From the NCBI RefSeq assembly GCF_018861735.1, contig NZ_JAHLEB010000009.1, positions 56,742-120,741 on the forward strand: a DNA stretch of 64,000 nt, read 5' to 3'. This DNA is from Clostridium lacusfryxellense. Lineage in GTDB: Bacteria > Bacillota > Clostridia > Clostridiales > Clostridiaceae. The translations under genes and the position numbers were made by a program. Positions 38,111 through 48,110 of the stretch are shown here, piece by piece. A model generated the notes under the pieces. It had not been told where the DNA came from, searched no databases, and worked only from the letters and a program-made list of their open reading frames with translations. The first letter of the stretch is position 1, and each line of letters starts with the position of its first letter.

Positions 38111-38818
38111 ATGTTTAATTTTAAAGTTATGCTAAATAAGTTATTTGTCAAATTCAAATTATTTTCAAATAATTTGTTTTATATAGGAGGGAATGATGCG
38201 CTTCCACCTCCTTTAACTAGGGATGAAGAAGAAGAACTAGTATTTAAATTAGATACTGGTGATAAAAAAGTAAGAGCTACTTTAATTGAAAGAAATTTAA
38301 GGCTCGTAGTGTATATAGCAAGGAAGTTTGAAAATACAGGAATAAATGTTGAAGATTTGATTTCTGTAGGAACGATAGGTCTTATAAAAGCAGTTAATAC
38401 CTTTGATCCTGAAAAAAAAATTAAGCTAGCTACATATGCTTCACGATGTATTGAAAACGAAATTTTAATGTATCTTAGAAGAAACAGTAAAATTAAAACG
38501 GAAATTTCTCTTTATGAGCCCTTAAATGTTGATTGGGACGGTAATGAGTTGTTGCTTTCAGATATTATTGGTACAGATAATGATGTGGTTTACAATATTA
38601 TTGAAGAGGATGTAGATAAACAGTTGCTTTTTCTTGCTATGCAACGTTTAAATTCAAGAGAAAAAGAAATTGTACAATTAAGATTTGGATTAAATGGAAC
38701 AACAGAAAAAACACAAAAAGAAGTGGCTGATATACTTGGAATATCACAATCATATATTTCAAGACTTGAAAAAAGGATAATAAAGAGATTGCAAAAAGAA
38801 ATAAATAAGATGGTTTAG
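38111..38818 (+). CDS. sigE: RNA polymerase sporulation sigma factor SigE (pro-form)
   Basis: 235 residues. An N-terminal pro-sequence of about 28 residues precedes the mature protein ([17 protein letters not shown]). Region 2 ([34 protein letters not shown]) and region 4 ([24 protein letters not shown]) are clear. It directs early mother-cell genes, including spoIVA in this window. The ribosome binding site is AAGGAGG. Confidence 0.95.
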   Translation: MFNFKVMLNKLFVKFKLFSNNLFYIGGNDALPPPLTRDEEEELVFKLDTGDKKVRATLIERNLRLVVYIARKFENTGINVEDLISVGTIGLIKAVNTFDPEKKIKLATYASRCIENEILMYLRRNSKIKTEISLYEPLNVDWDGNELLLSDIIGTDNDVVYNIIEEDVDKQLLFLAMQRLNSREKEIVQLRFGLNGTTEKTQKEVADILGISQSYISRLEKRIIKRLQKEINKMV

Positions 38819-38870
38819 AGTTTGATTTTTATAAATACGCATTAAATAAATATAATCTAAAAATGTGTGG

Positions 38871-38895
38871 GGGTCCTTTATGGACCCTTTTGTTA
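38871..38895 (+). terminator. sigE terminator
   Basis: GGGTCC (38871-38876) pairs with GGACCC (38882-38887), followed by TTTTGTTATTTT. Confidence 0.8.
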
Positions 38896-39004
38896 TTTTC
38901 ATAAAAAAAGAAAAATATTATAATTATAATATTTAAAGCGATTTCTGAATATAAATAGTATAAAGCATAAGGTACATTAAAAAATATTATCGGAGGTTAA
39001 AAAA

Positions 39005-39265
39005 ATGGAAAGCTTAATGTTTGCAATAAATAACTTAAGACAGATGGAAATTATTGATATAAATTCAGGTTCAAAGATGGGATATATAAAAGATTTAAAA
39101 GTTGATTGTGAGGAATATAGAATTATTTCCATAGTACTTCCAACCCAAAAGTCTAATTGGTTCAATAAAAATAATAGTTTAGAAATCCCCTGGGAAAAAG
39201 TAAAAAAAATCGGTGTAGATGTTATTCTAGTAGATGGTAGTGATGTAATTATGGAAAATGAATAA
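39005..39265 (+). CDS. YlmC/YmxH family sporulation protein (PRC barrel)
   Basis: 86 residues, behind CGGAGGT. It is a single PRC-barrel domain: NNLRQMEIIDINSGSKMGYIKDLKVD. YlmC/YmxH proteins are conserved in spore formers and are encoded near sigE or sigG; their function is not well known. It resembles each half of the two-repeat protein encoded at 19387. Confidence 0.85.
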   Translation: MESLMFAINNLRQMEIIDINSGSKMGYIKDLKVDCEEYRIISIVLPTQKSNWFNKNNSLEIPWEKVKKIGVDVILVDGSDVIMENE

Positions 39266-39344
39266 GAATCTATTTTAATTTATAAGAAAAGTGTATAATG
39301 TTATTATAATTGCTAACTATACTAGGAAAAGGGCGTGACTACCA

Positions 39345-39800
39345 TTGAAATGTCCATATTGTAGCTGTGAAGAGAGTAAAGTAGTTGACTCTAGGTCGAC
39401 AGATGATAATATCGCAACAAGAAGAAGAAGAGAGTGCCTAAGTTGTTTTAAAAGATATACTACTTATGAAAAAGTGGAAGATGTCCCTATTTTAGTAATG
39501 AAGAAAGATTTTAATAGAGAATATTTTGATAGAACTAAAATATTAAATGGTCTTATGAAGGCATGTCAAAAGAGGCCGGTTTCAAGAGTGCAAATGGAAG
39601 CCATTTGTGATCAAGTAGAAAAACAGTTGAATAATGAAATGCTTACAGAAGTAAAGTCAGATTATATAGGAGAAATTATCATGAACAAACTAAAAAATGT
39701 AGATGAGGTCTCTTATGTGAGGTTTGCTTCAGTTTATAGGCAGTTCAAAGATATTAATACTTTTATGGAAGAGATAAGAAAGTTGATGTCAAAGGAGTAA
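39345..39800 (+). CDS. nrdR: Transcriptional repressor NrdR
   Basis: 151 residues from a TTG start (MKCPYC). The N-terminal zinc ribbon has CPYC and CLSC pairs; the ATP-cone domain follows (VMKKDFNREYFDRTKILNGLMKAC). NrdR represses ribonucleotide reductase genes through NrdR boxes when dATP is high. No nrd genes are in the window. A terminator overlaps its stop codon. Confidence 0.95.
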   Translation: MKCPYCSCEESKVVDSRSTDDNIATRRRRECLSCFKRYTTYEKVEDVPILVMKKDFNREYFDRTKILNGLMKACQKRPVSRVQMEAICDQVEKQLNNEMLTEVKSDYIGEIIMNKLKNVDEVSYVRFASVYRQFKDINTFMEEIRKLMSKE

Positions 39801-39820
39801 AACCCTTTTGGCATTTTTTA
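39786..39820 (+). terminator. nrdR terminator overlapping the gene end
   Basis: ATGTCAAAGG (39786-39795) pairs with CCTTTTGGCAT (39804-39814) with one bulge and one wobble pair, followed by a T run. Confidence 0.7.
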
Positions 39821-39946
39821 TTTAACTTAGAAAAGAACTAATAGAAGAGTTTACTAGTGAAGATATTTATAGTAATATTATTATTAGTTATGAAATGAAT
39901 ATTGATTTAGAAAATATATTTTGAGGAAAAATATGGAGGGGTTAAT

Positions 39947-40642
39947 ATGGCTGAGGAAAAAATATTGGTAGTTGATGATGAAGAACATATACAAGAGTTA
40001 ATAAAATTCAATTTAGAGAAAAGTGGATATAAGGTTATATGTACCGGTAACGGTATAGATGCTATAAAAATTGCCAAAGAACAATTACCACAAATAATGC
40101 TTTTAGATTTAATGTTACCTGGAATGGATGGGTTAGATGTTTGCAAGGAAATCAGAAAGGATGCTACTATGTCTAACATGCCAATAATAATGATAACGGC
40201 TAAAGGTGAAGAAATAGATAAAATTATTGGACTGGAACTCGGAGCAGACGATTATATTACAAAGCCATTCTCAGTAAGGGAGCTAGTTGCGAGAATTAAG
40301 GCTATACTTAGAAGAAGTACCATGCCTGTAGTCGAAAAGACATTCAATGTTGGTAATTTGGTTATTGATTTTGCTAAACATGAGGTTATGAAAAGTGAAA
40401 ATAAAATTGATTTAACTTTAAAAGAATTCGAACTACTTCAAATTCTAATAAAGAATAAAGGCAGGGTTATGACTAGAGACTTCTTGCTAGATAAAATATG
40501 GGGTTATGAATATGTAGGGGAAACAAGAACTGTAGATGTACATATTAGGCATTTAAGGCAAAAAATCGAAGATGACGATAAAAATCCGGTTTATATCCAA
40601 ACTATCAGAGGTATAGGATATAGATTTAATTTTGGAGAGTAA
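39947..40642 (+). CDS. phoP: Phosphate regulon response regulator PhoP/PhoB-type
   Basis: 231 residues of the OmpR class. The receiver domain includes DDEEHIQ (acidic pocket), LLDLMLPGMDG with the phospho-accepting Asp, and KPFSVRELVARI; the C-terminal winged helix has TRTVDVHIRHLRQKI. The neighbours phoR (2 bp downstream) and phoU support a role in phosphate-starvation control. OmpR-class regulators are alike, so the phosphate link rests on context. Confidence 0.88.
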   Translation: MAEEKILVVDDEEHIQELIKFNLEKSGYKVICTGNGIDAIKIAKEQLPQIMLLDLMLPGMDGLDVCKEIRKDATMSNMPIIMITAKGEEIDKIIGLELGADDYITKPFSVRELVARIKAILRRSTMPVVEKTFNVGNLVIDFAKHEVMKSENKIDLTLKEFELLQILIKNKGRVMTRDFLLDKIWGYEYVGETRTVDVHIRHLRQKIEDDDKNPVYIQTIRGIGYRFNFGE

Positions 40643-40644
40643 CT

Positions 40645-42348
40645 ATGAAAAAAAAATTATTAATATATTTATTAAGTACAGTAATTTTTATATTCGTGGT
40701 AGTAACTGCATTAATTATATCTATTTTTAATTATGAATATCAACAGAATCTAAAGGATAAGCTACAAAAAAATAACATTATGATTATTAGCTTGTTGCAA
40801 AGCGACAATATAAAGGACATACATAAATTTTTCAATCAAAATTTGGCCGAATCAGAGCTTAGAGTTACATATGTAGATAAAAATGGTAAAGTTATTTATG
40901 ATTCAACTTTGGATGGGGAAACTATGGATAATCATAATGGAAGGGTAGAAATAATAAAAGCGAGAAAAAGTGGAACTGGATTTACAACTAGATATAGTAA
41001 CTCTACTCAAAAGCAAATGATGTATTATGCAACCACGTTTGGTAATGGTTCAATAATTAGAAGTTCAATGCCTCTTAAAATCGTGAATGGTCTAAGTAGT
41101 AAATATTTTAAAATTTACATATTAGCTATAATATTTTCTGCTATAATGTCTATTTGGTTTTCTCTCAAATTATCATATATTATAGTGAAACCTATAATTA
41201 ATTTAACATTTATTACATCAAGAATTAGTAAGGGTGAATTCCATAGAAGAGTTAGGACATTTTCAGATGATGAAATAGGTGAGCTAGCTAGAAATTTTAA
41301 TGAGATGGCTGACAAACTTGAGTTTACATTAAATGAGGTCACTGACAAACAAAATAGATTAGAAGCTATACTACAAAGTATGGACAGTGGTGTCATTGCT
41401 GTGGATAGAAAAAATCGAGTGATAATGATTAATCCATATGCTAAAAAAATCTTTGGCATTACTAAAGATATAATAGGCCTAAATCTTATGGATAATATAA
41501 GAAACTTCGAATTAGAAAATATATTCCGTCAAAGCGATAATAATTATAAAGAAATTAAAATAGTTTGGCCAAAAGAGAGAGATTTAAGAATTAAAACCGC
41601 AGACATAATTAATAAAAGTGAACATATAGGTACAGTAGCCGTTGTTCAAGATATTTCAGAAGTAAAAAGATTGGAGAATATGAGAACACAATTTGTTGCT
41701 AATGTTTCACATGAACTAAAAACGCCTCTAACATCTATTAAGGGGTTTGCAGAAACTCTAAAGTATGTTGATGATGCCGCTACAAGGGATAAGTTTTTAA
41801 ATATAATTAATGAAGAAGCTGAAAGATTAACTAGATTAATAACTGATATCCTAACGCTATCACATATAGAACAACAAAAGAAAGTTAAAAAGCAAATAAT
41901 AAATGTTAATGTTATTGTAGAAGATGTCTATACCTTAATGAAAAACACAGCAGATTTAAAAGGGATTCACTTATCAACGGAGCAGCAACATGTAGGTACT
42001 TTAGTAGGTGATACTGATAGATTTAAACAAATGTTAATAAACCTAGTAGATAATGCAATAAACTACTCAGAACCAGGAAATAGTGTCATAATTGGAACAC
42101 TGAGTGAAGGCAACAAATGCATTTTATGGGTCAAGGACACCGGAGTTGGAATATCCAAGCAGCAAATTCCACGTATTTTTGAAAGGTTCTACAGATTGGA
42201 TAAGGCCCGTTCTAGATCAAAAGGTGGCACGGGGCTAGGACTTGCAATTGTTAAGCATATAGTACTTGAGTTCAATGGAAAAATCCATGTGGAAAGTCAA
42301 TTGGGAATAGGTAGTAATTTTACAGTTATAATTCCATATGCTAATTAA
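40645..42348 (+). CDS. phoR: Phosphate sensor histidine kinase PhoR/PnpS-type
   Basis: 567 residues. Order: a membrane helix (about 5-25), an extracytoplasmic domain, a second helix (about 150-175), HAMP, a PAS domain near 235-330, HisKA with FVANVSHELKTPL, and an HATPase domain with NAINYS, DTGVGI and GGTGLGLAI. It phosphorylates the PhoP-type regulator encoded 2 bp upstream. The DUF-like extracytoplasmic and PAS layout is typical of Firmicute PhoR/PnpS. Confidence 0.9.
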   Translation: MKKKLLIYLLSTVIFIFVVVTALIISIFNYEYQQNLKDKLQKNNIMIISLLQSDNIKDIHKFFNQNLAESELRVTYVDKNGKVIYDSTLDGETMDNHNGRVEIIKARKSGTGFTTRYSNSTQKQMMYYATTFGNGSIIRSSMPLKIVNGLSSKYFKIYILAIIFSAIMSIWFSLKLSYIIVKPIINLTFITSRISKGEFHRRVRTFSDDEIGELARNFNEMADKLEFTLNEVTDKQNRLEAILQSMDSGVIAVDRKNRVIMINPYAKKIFGITKDIIGLNLMDNIRNFELENIFRQSDNNYKEIKIVWPKERDLRIKTADIINKSEHIGTVAVVQDISEVKRLENMRTQFVANVSHELKTPLTSIKGFAETLKYVDDAATRDKFLNIINEEAERLTRLITDILTLSHIEQQKKVKKQIINVNVIVEDVYTLMKNTADLKGIHLSTEQQHVGTLVGDTDRFKQMLINLVDNAINYSEPGNSVIIGTLSEGNKCILWVKDTGVGISKQQIPRIFERFYRLDKARSRSKGGTGLGLAIVKHIVLEFNGKIHVESQLGIGSNFTVIIPYAN

Positions 42349-42407
42349 ATTACTGGAATTAGGTAACATGAAAGTCCTGGGAGAATATTAAAAGGAGGGT
42401 GATCTAT

Positions 42408-43064
42408 ATGGCAAGAAAAGTATTTGAAGCTAACATCCAAGAACTTCATAACGATTTAATTAGAATGGGAAGTATTGTAGAAAAACAAATTAGTGACTGC
42501 ATTGACGCCTTAGTCACTCAAAACACAAAAAAAGCTGAAAATATTATTATTAATGATGATATAGTTGACATTATGGAACGAGAAATAGAAAATAAAGCTA
42601 TAAAATTAATTGCTATGCAACAACCTTTAGCAATCGATTTAAGAAATATTTTTACCACTACAAAAATAGTAACGGATCTTGAAAGAATGGCGGATCATGC
42701 AGTTGATGTTGCCAAAATAACATTAAGGTTAAAAAATGAAAAGTATATTAAACAGCTCATAAATATACCTATAATGGGAAAAATAGTAGTTAGAATGATA
42801 AAAGATGCTCTAGATGCATATGTTGCAGGAGATGTTGAAACTGCATATGCAGTTTGTAAACGTGATGATGAAGTAGACAAAATCTACAAGGAAGTATTTA
42901 AAGAACTTTTAGATTTAATGATTGAGAATCAAAATACAATAAATCAAGCTACCCAATTATTGTTCATATGCAAATGGCTAGAGAGAATTGCTGATCATAC
43001 AACAAACATATGTGAATGGACAATTTATTTAGTTACTGGAGAAAAAACTAATTTAAACGAATAG
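42408..43064 (+). CDS. phoU: Phosphate signalling protein PhoU
   Basis: 218 residues from the ATG at 42408 behind AAAGGAGGGTG. Two repeats of the PhoU three-helix bundle carry metal-binding E/DxxxD patterns (LERMADHAVDVAK and LERIADHTTNICEW). PhoU couples the Pst transporter to the PhoR kinase. The pst genes usually found beside it are absent here; instead a PstS-like lipoprotein follows. Confidence 0.94.
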   Translation: MARKVFEANIQELHNDLIRMGSIVEKQISDCIDALVTQNTKKAENIIINDDIVDIMEREIENKAIKLIAMQQPLAIDLRNIFTTTKIVTDLERMADHAVDVAKITLRLKNEKYIKQLINIPIMGKIVVRMIKDALDAYVAGDVETAYAVCKRDDEVDKIYKEVFKELLDLMIENQNTINQATQLLFICKWLERIADHTTNICEWTIYLVTGEKTNLNE

Positions 43065-43154
43065 AATTTAGATAAACTACAAAAACTACAATTAAAATAA
43101 TAGAAGTATGAGTATGCATGCATTTATACAAAATATTGTAGTGGAGTAGTGATT

Positions 43155-43979
43155 ATGAATAAAAAAAATTTGAAAATTCTTCTAATGCTTTTTTGTATTA
43201 GCATTGTGCTGCTAAGTACAGGGTGTAGTAAAAATACAAAAGATAAAGCAAAACAATCTAAAAGTATTAAAATTATTTGTGAAGATACAGTCTTGCCAAT
43301 GGTAAGTGATTTAGCGCATGATTATAATTTGAATAATGACACAACGGTTACTGTAGAATCAACTCAGAGGGAAAACGCTTTCGATGCGTTAAGTAGTTCT
43401 AATGTAGATTTATTAATTGGTTATGTTATTAAGGATAACAAGGACATGAAATCTGAAATGTTAGCTTACGATGGAATAGGTATTATAGTTAATAATAGCA
43501 ATAAAGTATCAGACATCGGAAATCAAGAACTTAAAAAAATATATACCGGTAGCATATTAAACTGGGAGACATTAAATGGAGAATCCAAAACTATAATACC
43601 CGTAGCATTTAAAGATATTTCAAATTCAGTAGAACAAGAATTTGAGACAAAAATAAAGGATACTCCTATAAAAGAACAAATGAGCAAAGATACTCAATAT
43701 GTATCAAGCGTTGAAGAGATGAAAAATTTTGTTACTCAAAACAAGAATGCTATAGGTTTTATACCTGGACAGTGGTATAATAAAGAAAGTAAGTTCTTAA
43801 AATTAGGTGGTGTTGAAATTACAACATCTAATTTAAATAATCAACTTTATTCACTAAGATTTCCAATAAAAATAGTTTATACTGAGGAAAAACAAGATAA
43901 ATTAAAAGATATTTTTCAGTATTTTAAAAGTGAAGATGGTAAGAAGATTATAAGAAAATATTGCATAGAAGCATTTTAG
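43155..43979 (+). CDS. PstS-like substrate-binding lipoprotein (degenerate)
   Basis: 274 residues. A lipoprotein signal (LLSTGC, Cys24) anchors it outside the membrane. The type II periplasmic binding-protein fold is suggested by IGYVIKDNKDMKSEMLAYDGIGIIVNN and LKKIYTGSILNWETLNG, the latter typical of PstS. The phosphate-binding Ser/Gly/Thr loops of PstS (GSGxG- and SDGSGT-like) are not evident, so it may bind another ligand or act as a sensor. It follows phoU by 90 bp and no ABC partner genes follow. Confidence 0.78.
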   Translation: MNKKNLKILLMLFCISIVLLSTGCSKNTKDKAKQSKSIKIICEDTVLPMVSDLAHDYNLNNDTTVTVESTQRENAFDALSSSNVDLLIGYVIKDNKDMKSEMLAYDGIGIIVNNSNKVSDIGNQELKKIYTGSILNWETLNGESKTIIPVAFKDISNSVEQEFETKIKDTPIKEQMSKDTQYVSSVEEMKNFVTQNKNAIGFIPGQWYNKESKFLKLGGVEITTSNLNNQLYSLRFPIKIVYTEEKQDKLKDIFQYFKSEDGKKIIRKYCIEAF

Positions 43980-44004
43980 TACCTCCTTCTTGGGAGGTAT
44001 TTTT
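43980..44004 (+). terminator. Terminator after the PstS-like gene
   Basis: TACCTCC (43980-43986) pairs with GGAGGTA (43993-43999), followed by TTTTTA. Confidence 0.85.
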
Positions 44005-44294
44005 ATTCTGTAATAAATCACATGACTAATTTAAATTGCTTACTATTAACTGTGTAAAAACCGCAAAATAGGTCATATATTCTTTTTTTTCTTCTTTTAG
44101 AGCGTATTGCGTTGACTTAGGTATCTAATTAATGTAATATATTTAATGGAATACTATAATTTATACTCTAGACTGATTTATTTTTGTAAATTATAGAGTT
44201 TTATGTTTAAATGTCGAATTTAATCTTAATATAATAATCCTAATTCCTCATAAAACCTTTTAGATAAAAGGGTATGGTTGAGCAGGAGGTAAAA
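44005..44294 (+). other. Region upstream of the DUF512 gene with a promoter
   Basis: TTGACT (44112-44117), a 17-nt spacer and TAATAT (44135-44140) form a good promoter. A 10-bp inverted repeat (44154-44163 with 44187-44196) lies in the resulting leader. Nothing else is supportable. Confidence 0.5.
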
Positions 44295-45629
44295 ATGAAA
44301 AACCAAATAGCTAAAATACTTCCAGGAAGTATTGCAGAAGAAATTGAGTTAGAAGTAGGAGATAGATTAATTAGTATAAACGGTAACGAAGTAATAGACA
44401 TTATAGATTATAAATTTTTAATTACAGAAGAACTTCTTACCATAGAAATCGAAAAAAAAGATGGAGAGATTTATGAGATTGAATTTGATAAAGATTATGA
44501 TGAAGATTTAGGAATTCAATTTGTTGATGCCATTTTGGATAAGCCAAAAAGCTGCCATAATAAATGTATATTCTGTTTTATTGATCAATTACCTGATGGT
44601 ATGAGAGAAACTTTATATTTTAAAGATGATGATTCAAGATTATCGTTTTTTCAAGGTAATTTTGTAACCTTAACAAATATGAAGGATGAGGATATTGATA
44701 GGATTATTAAGTATAAAATAAGCCCTATTAATGTATCAGTTCATACTACTGATGTTGAGCTAAGAAAAATAATGTTGAACAATAAATTTGCTGGGAATGT
44801 ATATGATAGACTACAAAAGCTAGCTAAGGCAGATATTAAAATTAATTGCCAGGTGGTTTCTTGTCCAGGTATTAATAATGGATCTGAGCTTATTAAAACA
44901 ATAGAGGATTTATATAAACTTTATCCTAGTGTTGAAAATGTAGCAGTTGTTCCAATCGGAATAACAAAATACAGGGAAGGTTTGTTTAATTTGACATTGT
45001 ATGATAAAAAAACTGCAGCAGAGGAAATAGAAAGTGTTAAAGAGTTACAAGAAAAATATATAAGTGAAATAGACTCACCGTTTATTAGATTGTCTGATGA
45101 ATTCTATGTTATAGCAGATATTGATGTTCCTGGTGAGAAGTTTTATGATGGTTATTCTCAGTTAGAAGATGGAATTGGGATGATAAGATTACTTAGAAGT
45201 GTTATTAATAAAGATATAGTAGAACTAAAGCATAACATTAAAGGAAGTTTTACATTTATAACAGGTCATTCAGCTTATGCAGAAATATTAAAAGTAGCGC
45301 AAATAATCATAACATGTAATAATAAAATTAATATTGATGTAAAAAAAATAACAAACAATTTTTTTGGCGAAACTATAACTGTAGCAGGTCTTTTAACAGG
45401 AACTGATATAATTAAACAACTAACAGATGAAAAGCTAGGAGAGTATTTAATTATACCTAGTAATATGATCAAAGGCGGATATGAATCTGGAAATAATGAG
45501 CAGCAAATACTTTTGGATAATATTACAGTTAATGATCTAGAAAAAAGTTTAAAAAGAAAAATTTTAATATGTGATTATTCTGGAGAAGATTTAATCCATA
45601 TAATAAACCAAAATAGTCAGGAGGAATAA
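44295..45629 (+). CDS. DUF512 family radical SAM protein with an N-terminal PDZ domain
   Basis: 444 residues from the ATG at 44295 behind CAGGAGG. An N-terminal PDZ-like segment (about residues 1-65, [14 protein letters not shown]) precedes a radical SAM-like cysteine motif at C87, C91 and C94 (CHNKCIFC), and a C-terminal DUF512 domain follows. The gene precedes der across clostridia. The substrate is unknown; a link to the GTPase Der or to ribosome assembly is only suggested by conserved position. Confidence 0.85.
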   Translation: MKNQIAKILPGSIAEEIELEVGDRLISINGNEVIDIIDYKFLITEELLTIEIEKKDGEIYEIEFDKDYDEDLGIQFVDAILDKPKSCHNKCIFCFIDQLPDGMRETLYFKDDDSRLSFFQGNFVTLTNMKDEDIDRIIKYKISPINVSVHTTDVELRKIMLNNKFAGNVYDRLQKLAKADIKINCQVVSCPGINNGSELIKTIEDLYKLYPSVENVAVVPIGITKYREGLFNLTLYDKKTAAEEIESVKELQEKYISEIDSPFIRLSDEFYVIADIDVPGEKFYDGYSQLEDGIGMIRLLRSVINKDIVELKHNIKGSFTFITGHSAYAEILKVAQIIITCNNKINIDVKKITNNFFGETITVAGLLTGTDIIKQLTDEKLGEYLIIPSNMIKGGYESGNNEQQILLDNITVNDLEKSLKRKILICDYSGEDLIHIINQNSQEE

Positions 45630-45631
45630 TA

Positions 45632-46948
45632 ATGGCAAAACCAATAGTTGCAATAGTTGGAAGACCTAATGTAGGTAAATCTACATTATTTAATAAGTTA
45701 GCAGGACACAGAATATCAATAGTTGAGGATACACCAGGTGTAACAAGAGATAGGGTGTATGCTGATGCAGATTGGCTTAGACATAATTTTACTATAATTG
45801 ATACAGGTGGTATCGAAGTTGAAAGTCAAGATATTATATTAGCTCAAATGAGAAGACAGGCACAAATAGCTATAGAAACAGCAGATGTTATAATATTTAT
45901 TGTAGATGGTAAGCAAGGACTTACAGGTTCAGATTATGAAGTTGCACAAATGTTAAGGCAGAGCAAAAAAGCTATTGTACTAGTAGTAAATAAAATAGAT
46001 CATCTTGAATTAGAAGCTAATGCGTTTGAGTTCTATAATTTAGGTATTGGTACACCTATAGCTATTTCCGCAACACAAGCCCTTGGACTTGGAGATATGT
46101 TAGATGAAGTAGTAGCACATTTTGATAGTGTTTACTCAAATACAGAAGATGCAGAATATATTCAAGTTGCGGTAGTTGGTAAACCAAATGTTGGTAAATC
46201 ATCACTTATAAACAGGTTGCTTGGAGAAGAAAGAAATATAGTAACTGATATAGCAGGTACTACAAGAGATGCAATAGATAGTAAACTAGAAACTGAGGAA
46301 GGCAAATTTATTCTTATAGATACTGCAGGAATAAGAAGAAAAAGTAAAGTAGAAGAGGGAATTGAAAGATATAGTGTTATTAGATCCCTTGCAGCTGTTG
46401 AAAGAGCCGATGTAGTTATACTTATTCTTACTGCTACCGAAGAGTTAAGTGATCAAGATGAGAAAATTATAGGATATGCTCATGAAATGAAAAAAGCTAT
46501 TTTAGTTATAGTAAATAAATGGGATCTTATTGAGAAAGATACAAAAACTATGCTTGAGTTTAAACAGAGAATACAAGGTGGCTTAAACTTCATGGCATAT
46601 GCTCCTTATTTATTTATATCTGCGAAAACAGGTCAAAGAGTACATAAGGTGTTGTCAACAGTAAAAGAATGTTATGAAAATTATTCTAAAAGAATTTCTA
46701 CAGGCATACTTAATGAAGTTGTAAATAAGGCTGTCCTTATGAACGAGCCTCCAACTGTTGCAAATAAGAGACTTAAAATATTCTATGTTACTCAAGTAGA
46801 CTCTAAACCACCAACATTTGTATTCTTTGTAAATAATCCTAATTTACTTCATTTTTCTTATCAAAGATATTTAGAAAATCAATTAAGAAATAGCTTTGAG
46901 TTTATAGGAACAGGTATAAAACTTATATTTAGAGAAAGGAAGGAATAG
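45632..46948 (+). CDS. der: Ribosome assembly GTPase Der (EngA)
   Basis: 438 residues with two tandem GTPase domains: GRPNVGKST and DTPGVTRDR (first), then GKPNVGKSS and DIAGTTRDA (second), with NKID and NKWD G4 motifs, and a KH-like C-terminal domain. It assists maturation of the 50S subunit. It follows the DUF512 gene by 2 bp and precedes gpsA by 1 bp, so all three are co-transcribed. Confidence 0.97.
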   Translation: MAKPIVAIVGRPNVGKSTLFNKLAGHRISIVEDTPGVTRDRVYADADWLRHNFTIIDTGGIEVESQDIILAQMRRQAQIAIETADVIIFIVDGKQGLTGSDYEVAQMLRQSKKAIVLVVNKIDHLELEANAFEFYNLGIGTPIAISATQALGLGDMLDEVVAHFDSVYSNTEDAEYIQVAVVGKPNVGKSSLINRLLGEERNIVTDIAGTTRDAIDSKLETEEGKFILIDTAGIRRKSKVEEGIERYSVIRSLAAVERADVVILILTATEELSDQDEKIIGYAHEMKKAILVIVNKWDLIEKDTKTMLEFKQRIQGGLNFMAYAPYLFISAKTGQRVHKVLSTVKECYENYSKRISTGILNEVVNKAVLMNEPPTVANKRLKIFYVTQVDSKPPTFVFFVNNPNLLHFSYQRYLENQLRNSFEFIGTGIKLIFRERKE

Positions 46949-46949
46949 A

Positions 46950-47942
46950 ATGTCAAAAGTTGCTTTTTTAGGTGGTGGTAGTTTTGGCACTGCATTATCA
47001 ATAATGCTTGCCAAAAAAGGAATAAGTGTTAATATATGGGACAGAAAACTTAGTGTTATTAATGATATTAACATTAAGAGAGAAAATATTAAATATTTAC
47101 CTAGCATTACCGTACCAGCAGGAGTAACAGCATTTACAGCCATTGAGAATGCAACAAAGGATTGCGATATAATTGTCTTAGCAGTGCCATCCCATGCGAT
47201 AAGGGACTTGTGTAAGATGATATCGCCTCATTTAAAGCAAAATCAAATTCTGGTTAGTATTGCTAAAGGAATTGAAGAACATTCATCAAAAAGAATCTCA
47301 GAGGTTATGGAAGAAGAGAATCCAAATAATCCTATAGTAATACTCTCAGGGCCTAGTCATGCAGAAGAAGTGGCTTTAGATATCCCTACTACAGTAGTTG
47401 TTACATCAAAAAGAATGGAGTACGCAAAAATTGTTCAAGATGTTTTTATGACTACTAAATTCAGAGTTTATACTAATGAAGATATTATTGGAGTAGAGAT
47501 AGGCGGAGCAGTTAAAAACATTATTGCATTAGCTGCAGGTGTCTCCGATGGTATAGGGTATGGTGACAATTCAAAGGCTGCACTTATGACAAGAGGAATG
47601 AGTGAAATCATAAAAATAGGTACTAAACTTGGTGGAAAAGCTGAAACATTCTATGGATTAACGGGTATGGGTGATCTTATAGTAACATGTACTAGTATGC
47701 ACAGCAGGAATAGAAGAGCAGGGATTATGATTGGTAAAGGTATTCCAATGAAGCAGGCTTGCGAAGACATAGGAATGGTAGTTGAAGGAATTAAAGCTAC
47801 AAGAGCTTTTTATGAGCTAAAAGAAAAGCTGCATATTTCTATGCCAATTACAGATGTATTATACAAAGTACTATTTGAGAATAAAGATCCTAAATACGGA
47901 GTACATGAATTAATGTCAAGGAATAAAAAGGACGAAGTTTAA
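46950..47942 (+). CDS. gpsA: Glycerol-3-phosphate dehydrogenase (NAD(P)+)
   Basis: 330 residues. The Rossmann motif [10 protein letters not shown] is at the N-terminus; the catalytic Lys lies in [13 protein letters not shown], and SRNRRAG and GMVVEG belong to the C-terminal domain. It makes sn-glycerol-3-phosphate for phospholipids. A perfect terminator follows, although spoIVA is only 170 bp further. Confidence 0.96.
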   Translation: MSKVAFLGGGSFGTALSIMLAKKGISVNIWDRKLSVINDINIKRENIKYLPSITVPAGVTAFTAIENATKDCDIIVLAVPSHAIRDLCKMISPHLKQNQILVSIAKGIEEHSSKRISEVMEEENPNNPIVILSGPSHAEEVALDIPTTVVVTSKRMEYAKIVQDVFMTTKFRVYTNEDIIGVEIGGAVKNIIALAAGVSDGIGYGDNSKAALMTRGMSEIIKIGTKLGGKAETFYGLTGMGDLIVTCTSMHSRNRRAGIMIGKGIPMKQACEDIGMVVEGIKATRAFYELKEKLHISMPITDVLYKVLFENKDPKYGVHELMSRNKKDEV

Positions 47943-47980
47943 CGTTATTCTAAAAACATGATTATCATAAATTTATTAAT

Positions 47981-48026
47981 AAAAAACCAATTATTTGTTA
48001 TTCATTAACAAATAATTGGTTTTTTT
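47981..48026. terminator. gpsA terminator
   Basis: A perfect 20-bp stem (47981-48000 with 48006-48025) flanked by A and T runs. Confidence 0.88.
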
Positions 48027-48110
48027 TATATTTTTTTAAACTGTAGTAATAATTTACTGATTTCATAAGTATATTTATATTGATAATAATAAGTATTGGG
48101 AGGGTATATC

